Shown here: positions 1 to 5,990 of the stretch, piece by piece | How positions within the stretch are numbered: position 1 is the stretch's first letter | How the letters are laid out: the number at the start of each line of letters is the position of its first letter | Source: Bacteroidia bacterium | GTDB taxonomy: Bacteria > Bacteroidota > Bacteroidia > B-17B0 > Aurantibacillaceae | Assembly (NCBI GenBank): GCA_014379485.1 | Contig: JACMLS010001072.1 | Coordinates: 1 to 6,699, forward strand | DNA length: 6,699 nt | Direction of reading: 5' to 3' | Translations under genes and position numbers: made by a program | The notes under the pieces: model-generated | Told to the model about the DNA's origin: nothing | The model's database searches: none | The model's input: only the letters and a program-made list of their open reading frames with translations

Positions 1-170
1 AAGAACACCAATGTTTGGAGTCCTTTCTAAAGAAAAGCAGTTTAATTGAGGAAGTTTTTAAAGAGAAGGTACCGTTTGTTACATCAAATGGCCCGTTGGT
101 TACTTTGCGATATCGATATTCTTTTAAGAAAGCACATGCTCAAAATTATCTCTTTTCAGGAAGCTGTATT

Positions 171-809
171 TCATTTCTGCCCCAAAGGAATAATTCCGTC
201 AATCTCTCCATCAATTACAACAAACAAGGCATTTAAGATAGGGGCGTTCCCGTAAGAGTCATCTTCCCAGGCATGGTTGTGTAAATAAACAAAAGTGTTG
301 TATGCTTCTTTGTCGTTTGTTTTTGAAATTACCATCATGCAACGTCTGCGGGGAATGGAAACCAGCAGTTCGTTTGATTTTAAAAGTTCGTGTGCTTTAA
401 GCATATGACTTTTACAAAGAATTTTTTCGCTACTGAAATCTTTTCCGGAAGCCGTGAGAAATTTACCGTGTTCAGTCTCTGAAATTTCAAATTCAGAAGG
501 GAAGTCTTCTAAATTTTTGTAGGCTTCGTTCAAGATCTCTTCAGGTTTTTTTCCTTTAAGGTCTCCCTGCGTTAAGAAAATAAAATTGGTGGGTGCATCA
601 TAACCAAAACCAACCACCAACTGAGGTTCTTCTTTTGTTCCCAGCAAAGTTTGTTTTAAACAACCTGCTTTAATTCCTATCCAGTCGCCTGGTTTTAGAA
701 TGGGATAAATTTTGTTGATCTCGCCAGATTGGATCTGCCCGATTTCCTTTTCTACATTTTTTTCGGATTGTTCATTTCCTTTACCGAAAATTCTTTTTAG
801 AAATCCCAT
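171..809 (-). CDS. DUF1444-like (YtpQ-like) hypothetical protein
   Basis: Encodes 212 residues with no signal peptide or membrane segment, so it is probably cytosolic. The N-terminus (MGFLKRIFGKG) is basic and amphipathic, and residues 11-30 are polar and probably disordered. Residues 35-105 form a mixed alpha/beta region. Residues 125-200 resemble the core of the DUF1444 family: a helical stretch, then LLVSIPRRRCMMVIS (148-162) where the family usually has a 'vaiPsRDvLlv' strand, then a helix around 165-180 and a final strand pair (NALFVVIDGEIDGIIP, 193-208). The usual RD of that strand is RR/RC here, so membership is tentative and rests on remembered patterns. No catalytic motif is evident and the molecular function is unknown. 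The ATG at 809 is the natural start, only 6 bp after the stop of the beta-propeller gene, so the two are probably co-transcribed. Its upstream sequence is A-rich with no Shine-Dalgarno. No terminator hairpin is visible after its TGA. Confidence 0.72.
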   Translation of the reverse strand: MGFLKRIFGKGNEQSEKNVEKEIGQIQSGEINKIYPILKPGDWIGIKAGCLKQTLLGTKEEPQLVVGFGYDAPTNFIFLTQGDLKGKKPEEILNEAYKNLEDFPSEFEISETEHGKFLTASGKDFSSEKILCKSHMLKAHELLKSNELLVSIPRRRCMMVISKTNDKEAYNTFVYLHNHAWEDDSYGNAPILNALFVVIDGEIDGIIPLGQK

Positions 810-815
810 TTTATC

Positions 816-2039
816 TTATTGTTTGATAAATTCTTTTCGTTCTGTTTTACCATTAGAATTTATTTCAATAAAATAAATTCCGTTTTTAAGGGAAGAAAGA
901 TTTATTTCAGTTTTAAAAATTTTATTATGAAATTTTTCAGAGAATACGGTTTTCCCTTCTGTGCTGAAAATTTTCACGGAGCTGATCTCGCTGTTTGAAT
1001 AAATTTTTAAAAAGCCCTCTGTGGGATTCGGAAAAACAGAAAAAGAATTTTCAAAATAATTTTCATTTATGCCCGCGAAGACTGAGTTGGTCTTTATGGC
1101 ACCACCGTTTGTTCCGAAACAAAAACCTAATTGATCACTGACCATGTTTACCGAATAATATTCTGTTACGGTTGGCAGACTTCCGGCATCAGCAATGGTG
1201 TTTCCAAAATCTTCTGTTTTTAAAATGGTTCCGTTTGCACCGGCCATTATTGCTTTGCCGTTTGGTGTAAAAGCAATATCGTTAATGTTATTTGTTGTTT
1301 GTGCAGCTCCCATTTTTTGCCAGTTCAATCCCCCGTCATAAGTTCTTAGCATTGCTCCTCCCAATCCTACAATAAATCCTGTATCCTGACTGGTAAAAAG
1401 AACTTTTTGTCCCCGTATGTAAAGTGATCCGAACAATGGACTGCTCTGTGCTGACCATGAATTTCCATAGTCTGTACTTTTCATGATTATTCCGCTTGCA
1501 AGCGGATTTCCGTATGCAACATAGTAGCCGGTTGCAGGCGTAGGAAAACAAACTGAATGAATGATCATGGATGTGTTTGTTGCAAGCGCATTCCAGTTTG
1601 CTCCGTTGTTTGTTGTTTTTAAAAGCATTCCGTTAGATCCGGCCGCATAGCCGGTATCCTTATCTAAAAAATAAAGATTAGTAAATTGCTGCGTTGTTCC
1701 GCTGCTCAAAGCGGTCCATGTAAACCCAAGGTTGTTTGTTTTTAAAATGGTTCCGTTCTGCCCAGCTGCAAAACCATTGTTTGCATCCGGAAAATTTACT
1801 GCGTATAACTGTGGTGTGTTAGCAGGCAAAGTCAGATCGGTCCAGTTAGCACCGCTGTTGTTTGTATAAATAATTCTGCCAAGCGAAGTGGAATTATCAA
1901 AGCCGGCAACGAATAAAGTATCTGTATTTAATTTAGCAGAAGAAAAATAGTAATAACTGAACGCGGTGTTAATAGGAAACCATTGAGCACCTAAGGCAGA
2001 AGCGAAAGAAATTAAAATTAATGTGAGAAATTTTTTCAT
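816..2039 (-). CDS. Secreted Ycf48/Asp-box beta-propeller protein with T9SS type A sorting domain
   Basis: Encodes 407 residues. A Sec signal peptide covers residues 1-18 (MKKFLTLILISFASALGA, likely cleaved before Q19). Residues 50-320 hold six to seven propeller blades with the repeated pattern GxNGxxLKTxxxGxxW: clear copies at 93-108, 134-149, 181-195, 225-240 and 267-280, weaker ones at 50-66 and 309-319. The T-x-D/N-x-G-x-x-W parts (for example STDYGNSW, TYDGGLNW) are Asp-box/BNR turns, the signature of Ycf48/HCF136-like propellers. Residues 333-407 are a type A sorting domain: FPNP at 336-339, KIFSTEGK, NGIYFIEI at 386-393 and a basic tail ending EFIKQ. The protein is therefore expected to cross the outer membrane through T9SS and be anchored or released. 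Plant and cyanobacterial Ycf48 helps assemble photosystem II; here the fold is presumably reused for extracellular binding, and the ligand is unknown. The start follows TTGAA and a 107-bp repeat-rich gap. The DUF1444-like gene follows 6 bp after the stop. Confidence 0.9.
   Translation of the reverse strand: MKKFLTLILISFASALGAQWFPINTAFSYYYFSSAKLNTDTLFVAGFDNSTSLGRIIYTNNSGANWTDLTLPANTPQLYAVNFPDANNGFAAGQNGTILKTNNLGFTWTALSSGTTQQFTNLYFLDKDTGYAAGSNGMLLKTTNNGANWNALATNTSMIIHSVCFPTPATGYYVAYGNPLASGIIMKSTDYGNSWSAQSSPLFGSLYIRGQKVLFTSQDTGFIVGLGGAMLRTYDGGLNWQKMGAAQTTNNINDIAFTPNGKAIMAGANGTILKTEDFGNTIADAGSLPTVTEYYSVNMVSDQLGFCFGTNGGAIKTNSVFAGINENYFENSFSVFPNPTEGFLKIYSNSEISSVKIFSTEGKTVFSEKFHNKIFKTEINLSSLKNGIYFIEINSNGKTERKEFIKQ
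1215..1757 (-). repeat. Repeated blade-coding segments inside the beta-propeller gene
   Basis: An identical 21-bp segment occurs at 1215-1235 and 1737-1757 (plus-strand core GTTTTTAAAATGGTTCCG), coding for the NGTILKT part of two blades. A third copy at 1614-1634 differs at four positions. These are repeats within the gene, marking duplicated propeller blades, and not a mobile element. Confidence 0.7.
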
Positions 2040-2053
2040 TTCAATAGTTTACC

Positions 2054-2149
2054 TTACTCGTCACTAACCTGGCCCACGTTCTCACTCGTCCTTCGCCCTC
2101 GTCCCTTTCTCTCATCCCTCGTCTCTTTCTCTCGTCCCTCGTCCCTTTA
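2054..2149. repeat. Intergenic GACGAG (CTCGTC) purine/pyrimidine-biased tandem repeat
   Basis: The gap between the DUF3078 and propeller genes carries a degenerate repeat. Three direct 20-bp units abut at 2096-2115, 2116-2135 and 2136-2149 (last one incomplete). On the plus strand unit 1 is CCCTCGTCCCTTTCTCTCAT; unit 2 matches it at 18 of 20 positions. The core CTCGTC occurs six times, starting at 2057, 2085, 2098, 2118, 2131 and 2138, becoming more spaced and degenerate toward the propeller gene. From 2096 to 2148 the plus strand is almost entirely pyrimidine, so the transcript would be purine-rich (GGGACGAG repeats). The block begins right at the TAA of the DUF3078 gene, with a few shared bases. 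I see no open reading frame, hairpin terminator or TAnnTTTG box inside it. Its composition differs sharply from the AT-rich surroundings. Function is unknown. Confidence 0.85.
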
Positions 2150-3181
2150 TTTTAATTTAAGTGCAAACGCAATAGAAAACACTTGTTTAAACTGAACTCT
2201 TGGTCCTGTCCCATCAGACGCCCCGTCTCCATTTCTATCTACAGGAATTTTTACATCGTCGTCATAGATCAGATAAGTGCTCAATGTAGTAGTTAACAAA
2301 CGGTTTATTTTAAAAGAAATAAGTGTGTTCCACATTACATCAATATTCTCGGGTTTGGTTACGTAATTGCTGAACAATTCAACATTAGTTTCAATAGTTA
2401 CGTTATGAATAATTTCTTTTTTAAATTTTACTTTTACGTAACCACCCATTTCTGACCTGAATTTTTTTCCGTGGGTAAGAACTGCCCCGCCCGTGTCAAG
2501 CACAGCAGGTGTAACACCAAAGGCTCCGGCATCGGCAAGTTTTGTATCATTAACAACAGTAAATTTTCCGGTAGCGGGTGCAATAAGTATTGCAAAATAA
2601 TCTTTTACTTTAAAATCCATTCCCAATGCAAGTATTCCGTAAGCCGGTGCCAGTAAATTTGAAATGCGCACAGAGTCGTTCGGAAAATTGTAACCGGGTG
2701 CAAACTGACTTTTAAAATCGAGCAGGGCAGAGTAGAACCAGTATTTGCTTGCCTCATGCCCGTATTTGGAAGTGAATTGAAACTGATCGTCGTTTTTCCA
2801 CCAGGTTTTATTGCCGCCCTGTTTTATTAATCCGTATTGCATGGTCAGCGAATTATCCCAATTGATCTTTTCTTTTTTGTAATTGATAAATCCGTTAAAA
2901 ATGCTTCCTATTGCCACAGAATTTTGCCCTCCTCCGGCCCAGTTTGACAGAGAAACCTGTGTGCCGCCAATATTAAAAACCCCTCCTTTTTTCCAGTGAA
3001 TAAGTGCTTCTTTGGATTTAATGATGGAGTCTGCTTTATTCTGAAAATAGTCTGCCTGCTTTTGCAAAGAATCTCCAATTTTTTTCAGCGAATCTGCCAC
3101 CGGGTCTTTTACCTGTGCATGCAGAAAAAAAAATGTATGAATAAAAACTAAAACAAAAAATAAATATGACCTGGTTTTCAT
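2147..3181 (-). CDS. DUF3078 domain-containing outer-membrane-type protein
   Basis: Encodes 344 residues. An unusually phenylalanine-rich Sec signal peptide covers residues 1-22 (ending FFLHA, cleavage likely before Q23). Residues 26-58 are a charged heptad-like helix (DSLKKIGDSLQKQADYFQNK), a likely periplasmic coiled coil. From about residue 60 the sequence matches my memory of DUF3078, a family largely confined to Bacteroidota: WKKGGVFNIGGTQVSLSNWAG at the start, GGQNSVAIGSIFNGF, then alternating amphipathic strands (NWDNSLTMQYGLIK, KYWFYSALLDFKSQF, KDYFAILIAPATGKF) and an aromatic-rich C-terminal strand (FKQVFSIAFALKLK). This suggests a small beta-barrel or an outer-membrane-associated beta sheet. 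An acidic DRNGDGASDG loop at 315-324 resembles a calcium-binding turn. There is no T9SS tail. The start lies 11 bp after the mqnE stop, so the gene is probably translated from the mqnE transcript. The family has no established biochemical role that I know of. Confidence 0.87.
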   Translation of the reverse strand: MKTRSYLFFVLVFIHTFFFLHAQVKDPVADSLKKIGDSLQKQADYFQNKADSIIKSKEALIHWKKGGVFNIGGTQVSLSNWAGGGQNSVAIGSIFNGFINYKKEKINWDNSLTMQYGLIKQGGNKTWWKNDDQFQFTSKYGHEASKYWFYSALLDFKSQFAPGYNFPNDSVRISNLLAPAYGILALGMDFKVKDYFAILIAPATGKFTVVNDTKLADAGAFGVTPAVLDTGGAVLTHGKKFRSEMGGYVKVKFKKEIIHNVTIETNVELFSNYVTKPENIDVMWNTLISFKINRLLTTTLSTYLIYDDDVKIPVDRNGDGASDGTGPRVQFKQVFSIAFALKLK

Positions 3182-3192
3182 TTCAAAAAAAA

Positions 3193-4365
3193 TTAAGAGT
3201 GTGGAACTATTTCTTCTGTCGGAAAAATAAATTCCTGGTAATCTTTTACGTGCTCATATAAAGTATTTCTTTCAACAGGATGTCTTCCGGCGTTTTTAAT
3301 AAGTTCTACCAGTTCTCTGGTACTTAATTTAGGATTCTGGTCTTCTGCACCTGCCATAGAATAAATTTTTGTGGTATCATCAATTGTTCCGTCAATATCA
3401 TCCACCCCAAAATTCAGCGACAGTTGTGCCGTTGTTCTGCCTATCATTGGCCAATAAGCTTTGAGATGGTTAAAGTTATCCATGTAAATTCTTGAAACTG
3501 CATAATTGCGAAGGTCTTCAATTACGCTCACTTCTTTCAGATCAGACATCTGGTTATCTTTATTTCTGAACTTGAGTGGAATAAAACAATTAAATCCTTT
3601 TGTTTTGTCCTGCAGATCTCTTAGTCGTTGCATATGATCTATGCGGTGCTCAAATTTTTCAATATGGCCATAGAGCATAGTTGCGTTGCTTGGCATTCCA
3701 AGTTTATGTGCTGTTTCATGTATCTCAAGCCATTGTGCTGTTGTACATTTATCTTCGCAAATTTCTTTTCTTATGGTTTCATCAAAAATTTCTGCACCAC
3801 CGCCTGGCAAAGAACCCTGGCCATGATCTTTAAGAATTTTTAAACCTTCTTCGTAACTCACTTTTGCTTTGCGGCACATATACTCCAATTCAACTGCAGT
3901 AAATGCTTTTACATGAATATCTGGTCTGATCTCTTTTATTTTTTTTATGAGCTCTGCAAAATAATGTAATCCCATTTTCGGATGCACGCCTCCAACAATG
4001 TGCACTTCGGTAACCGGCACACCATCAAATTTTTTCACCATCTTAATAATATCTTCTTCGCTTAATGCCCAGGTTCCGTCTTTTTGTTTGAGGAGGCGCG
4101 AGTAGGAGCAGAATTTACAGTCGAACACACAGATATTTGTGGGTTCAATATGAAAATTGCGGTTAAAAAAAACGTAGTTGCCGCTTTTTTTCTCTTTCAC
4201 AAAATTGGCAAGACTTCCCAAAAAGCCTAACTCTCCTTTTTCAAAAAGTAATACTCCGTCTTCTGCCGTTATTCTTTCTCCTGCGCTGATCTTTTCTGCA
4301 ATTGTTTTTAACGAAACATCAAGAGCAGAATTATTTATGATGTTAAAGATGGATACAGGTTTCAT
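3193..4365 (-). CDS. mqnE: Aminofutalosine synthase (aminodeoxyfutalosine synthase), radical SAM
   Basis: Encodes 390 residues from the ATG at 4365. MqnE uses a 5'-deoxyadenosyl radical to join S-adenosylmethionine's adenosyl group to 3-[(1-carboxyvinyl)oxy]benzoate, giving aminofutalosine in the futalosine route to menaquinone; it is cytosolic. The radical-SAM cluster motif CVFDCKFC supplies C79, C83 and C86, preceded by FHIEPTN. Other family blocks are VGGVHPKMG (from about 124), LPGGGAEIFDE (186-196) and NATMLYGHIE (227-236). The IEPTN, SNATMLYGH and HP-rich pattern fits MqnE rather than the related cyclase MqnC. Length is normal and nothing is missing. An in-frame TTG at 4392 would add nine residues, but it is the last three bases of the predicted -7 box TAACTTTG and would lie upstream of the transcript start, so I reject it. 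The gene has its own promoter just after the terminator of the protease gene, and leads the unit that continues into DUF3078. No other mqn gene is in view. Confidence 0.94.
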   Translation of the reverse strand: MKPVSIFNIINNSALDVSLKTIAEKISAGERITAEDGVLLFEKGELGFLGSLANFVKEKKSGNYVFFNRNFHIEPTNICVFDCKFCSYSRLLKQKDGTWALSEEDIIKMVKKFDGVPVTEVHIVGGVHPKMGLHYFAELIKKIKEIRPDIHVKAFTAVELEYMCRKAKVSYEEGLKILKDHGQGSLPGGGAEIFDETIRKEICEDKCTTAQWLEIHETAHKLGMPSNATMLYGHIEKFEHRIDHMQRLRDLQDKTKGFNCFIPLKFRNKDNQMSDLKEVSVIEDLRNYAVSRIYMDNFNHLKAYWPMIGRTTAQLSLNFGVDDIDGTIDDTTKIYSMAGAEDQNPKLSTRELVELIKNAGRHPVERNTLYEHVKDYQEFIFPTEEIVPHS

Positions 4366-4389
4366 TTTATGAAGGTTTATTTGAGCCAG

Positions 4390-4397
4390 CAAAGTTA
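4390..4397 (-). promoter_or_regulatory. Bacteroidota-type -7 promoter box for mqnE
   Basis: The minus strand reads TAACTTTG, an exact match to TAnnTTTG, the -7 element used by the Bacteroidota primary sigma factor. It would start transcription roughly 15-20 bases before the mqnE ATG at 4365, a short leader typical of the phylum. I see no clear -33 TTG; that region is occupied by the T-tract of the upstream terminator. The box also rules out the alternative TTG start at 4392. Confidence 0.62.
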
Positions 4398-4400
4398 CGA

Positions 4401-4433
4401 AAATAAAAAACCCCGCTTAGTGAGAGCGGGGTT
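4401..4433 (-). terminator. Intrinsic terminator of the M43 protease gene
   Basis: On the minus strand AACCCCGCT and AGCGGGGTT form a perfect 9-bp GC-rich stem (4425-4433 with 4409-4417) around a 7-base loop, followed by the T-rich run TTTTATTTT. It begins 21 bases after the protease stop codon. It separates the protease gene from mqnE, and the mqnE -7 box starts only a few bases beyond the T-run. Confidence 0.92.
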
Positions 4434-4454
4434 AAAAAATTAATATTCTGTCTG

Positions 4455-5843
4455 TTATTTATCTACAATAAATCGTTTGGTTACTGTTTTTTCTGAAGAG
4501 GAAAGTGTAACAAAATAAATTCCGCTTGAAATGGCAGAAATATCAAAGTTATAGGTTCCGCCCAGTGTATTTGCAATCTGGCGGCTGCTTACCATTTCTC
4601 CGATTGCGCTGTAAATTTTTATGGTTACGTTATTTTCTTTTTTAAAAGTTGTGCTTACAGACAATGTGTTTGAAGCCGGATTCGGAAACAAAATTACATC
4701 TGCTTTGTCTTCTGTTGCCGTAAACTGAGTACCAACTCCTACGCATAAAGTACCCGAAGAGGCAGTTAAACCACTTCTGTAAGTTCCGTTTGTCAGGGCT
4801 GTATTCATTCTTGTTGTCTGATCGTTTGTAAACATATACATGCAATTATCATCGGTATAATCCATAAAATTCATGGTCATTTCTCCGTTTGGAGATGTTC
4901 CTGCTCCACAGACATTAACATGGTATGGGGTAGAAGAGCTGATGCAACCGCCATGTAACTGATCTTGTGTTGGTGTATCTGCGCAATAATCATTACCACA
5001 GTTTGAGTCTCCGTTAATATGTCTTAAACCTAACCAATGTCCCAATTCATGACTTGCAGTTCTTCCTTTGTTATAAGGTGCAAATCCCGAACTTGTGTTT
5101 CCGAAATATCCATAACCAATTACAACTCCGTCGTTAGAAGAGGTACCCACACCTGTAAGTCCAGCTAAACCTGTTCCTGCCGGAAAAGTTGCGTAACCTA
5201 ATAAACTGCTTCCAAGATTAAGCACCCAGATATTGCAATATAATGTTGGATCCCAAATGGTATTTGGTTTTATTGTTCCGTCAATGTAACCGGTATTTGA
5301 ATAAGGTGGCGCAGTAAAAGACAATGTATTTCTGTTAATTCTATCAATGCCCGGTTCTGCCAGTACATTACCTATTTCATCTTTGGTTGCCATACACCAG
5401 GTAATTCCGGTATTAGATTTTACAGAAGTAAACGCAGCCGGACAATTGGCGTTGTTTAAACCGGCACTCATATAATCGTTATTAAGAATAGTGATCTGAG
5501 AATTGATTTGTGTAGAACTGATATTTGAACCTGTACCTACAGCTTCACCATTGTGTATTACGTGAACAATTACAGGGATAGTATAAGTTGTGTTGGTAGA
5601 AGTTTTATTTGCTATCTGGTTTTGTTTAAACTGTTCTACCATTGCATTGAAGGCAAGGTCCCAGGCCTCATCCGGAACCGGGGTCAGGCAATTTCTGCCG
5701 GGTGTCATAAGTTCATTTGCGTGAGCAGCATTGGCAGGGGCAATTTTTTTGGTAGTAGTTTGTGGAATTATGATGGTTTGAGAAAAAAATCCATTAAAAC
5801 CTGTTAAAGCGATAAGGGACAGAGAAAGTAGAGATTTTTTCAT
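4455..5843 (-). CDS. Secreted M43 family (pappalysin/cytophagalysin-like) zinc metalloprotease with T9SS sorting domain
   Basis: Encodes 462 residues. The signal peptide is about residues 1-21 (MKKSLLSLSLIALTGFNGFFS). Residues 22-85 look like a pro-region and include RNCLT (50-54), an Arg-x-Cys-x-Thr motif found in pro-segments of M43 proteins. The catalytic domain starts near YTIPVIVHVIH (87-97) and reaches about 360. The zinc site HELGHWLGLRH gives ligands H265, H269 and H275 with catalytic E266; the Met-turn is at MNFMDY (M327). CGNDYCADTP (282-291), C300, C312 and C334 could form the disulfides usual in this family. Residues 383-462 are a type A sorting domain (FPNPASN, then SSGIYFVTLSS and the tail TKRFIVDK). 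All catalytic elements are intact, so the product should be an active exported endopeptidase; its substrate is unknown. The ATG at 5843 follows an A-rich leader and its own TAnnTTTG box, and a terminator follows the stop, so it appears monocistronic. Confidence 0.94.
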   Translation of the reverse strand: MKKSLLSLSLIALTGFNGFFSQTIIIPQTTTKKIAPANAAHANELMTPGRNCLTPVPDEAWDLAFNAMVEQFKQNQIANKTSTNTTYTIPVIVHVIHNGEAVGTGSNISSTQINSQITILNNDYMSAGLNNANCPAAFTSVKSNTGITWCMATKDEIGNVLAEPGIDRINRNTLSFTAPPYSNTGYIDGTIKPNTIWDPTLYCNIWVLNLGSSLLGYATFPAGTGLAGLTGVGTSSNDGVVIGYGYFGNTSSGFAPYNKGRTASHELGHWLGLRHINGDSNCGNDYCADTPTQDQLHGGCISSSTPYHVNVCGAGTSPNGEMTMNFMDYTDDNCMYMFTNDQTTRMNTALTNGTYRSGLTASSGTLCVGVGTQFTATEDKADVILFPNPASNTLSVSTTFKKENNVTIKIYSAIGEMVSSRQIANTLGGTYNFDISAISSGIYFVTLSSSEKTVTKRFIVDK

Positions 5844-5869
5844 AAGGTGATTTTGGTTAGGTAATTATC

Positions 5870-5877
5870 CAAATATA
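5870..5877 (-). promoter_or_regulatory. Bacteroidota-type -7 promoter box for the M43 protease gene
   Basis: The minus strand reads TATATTTG, an exact TAnnTTTG match, 26 bases before the ATG at 5843. Transcription would start about 20 bases ahead of the ATG. I found no convincing -33 TTG at the usual distance. The box sits in the 147-bp gap after the terminator of the preceding gene, which fits an independent transcription unit. Confidence 0.6.
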
Positions 5878-5937
5878 GCAAGATTCGAGGTAAAATAAAA
5901 TTTTTGAACTGAAGGGTTTCTTGTTTTCGATTGAGGC

Positions 5938-5969
5938 AAAAAAAAAGCCGCCCAATTAAGGAGCGGCTT
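5938..5969 (-). terminator. Intrinsic terminator of the partial T9SS cargo gene
   Basis: On the minus strand AAGCCGC (5963-5969) pairs with GCGGCTT (5945-5951) in a 7-bp stem with an 11-base AT-rich loop, and runs into nine consecutive T residues (5938-5946, overlapping the stem base). The stem starts 21 bases after the stop codon at 5991, the same spacing as for the protease terminator. Confidence 0.9.
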
Positions 5970-5990
5970 CTTAAAGAGAAAAAAGAATGA

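Noticed and set aside
2..49. Possible C-terminal tail of a plus-strand gene (RTPMFGVLSKEKQFN then TGA)
   Set aside because: Only 15 codons are visible and all three plus-strand frames are briefly open here. A convergent gene entering from the left is plausible but cannot be supported.
15..255. Two overlapping plus-strand open frames of about 70 codons
   Set aside because: Both start at TTG, run into the 3' end of the minus-strand gene at 171, and have no recognisable protein character. Bases 1-170 otherwise show only a short ATATCGATAT palindrome and no clear hairpin terminator.
1336..1551. 71-codon minus-strand open frame inside the propeller gene
   Set aside because: It is an out-of-frame shadow of a well-supported coding region with biased low-quality composition and no start context.
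2054..2149. CRISPR array or mobile element remnant
   Set aside because: The 20-bp units abut directly with no unique spacers, there are no cas genes, and no terminal inverted repeats or transposase fragments are present.
4366..4392. Nine-codon N-terminal extension of mqnE from TTG at 4392
   Set aside because: The TTG is part of the predicted -7 box TAACTTTG and would precede the transcription start.
4642..4845. 67-codon minus-strand open frame inside the protease gene
   Set aside because: It lies out of frame within the sorting-domain coding region and shows no recognisable protein features.
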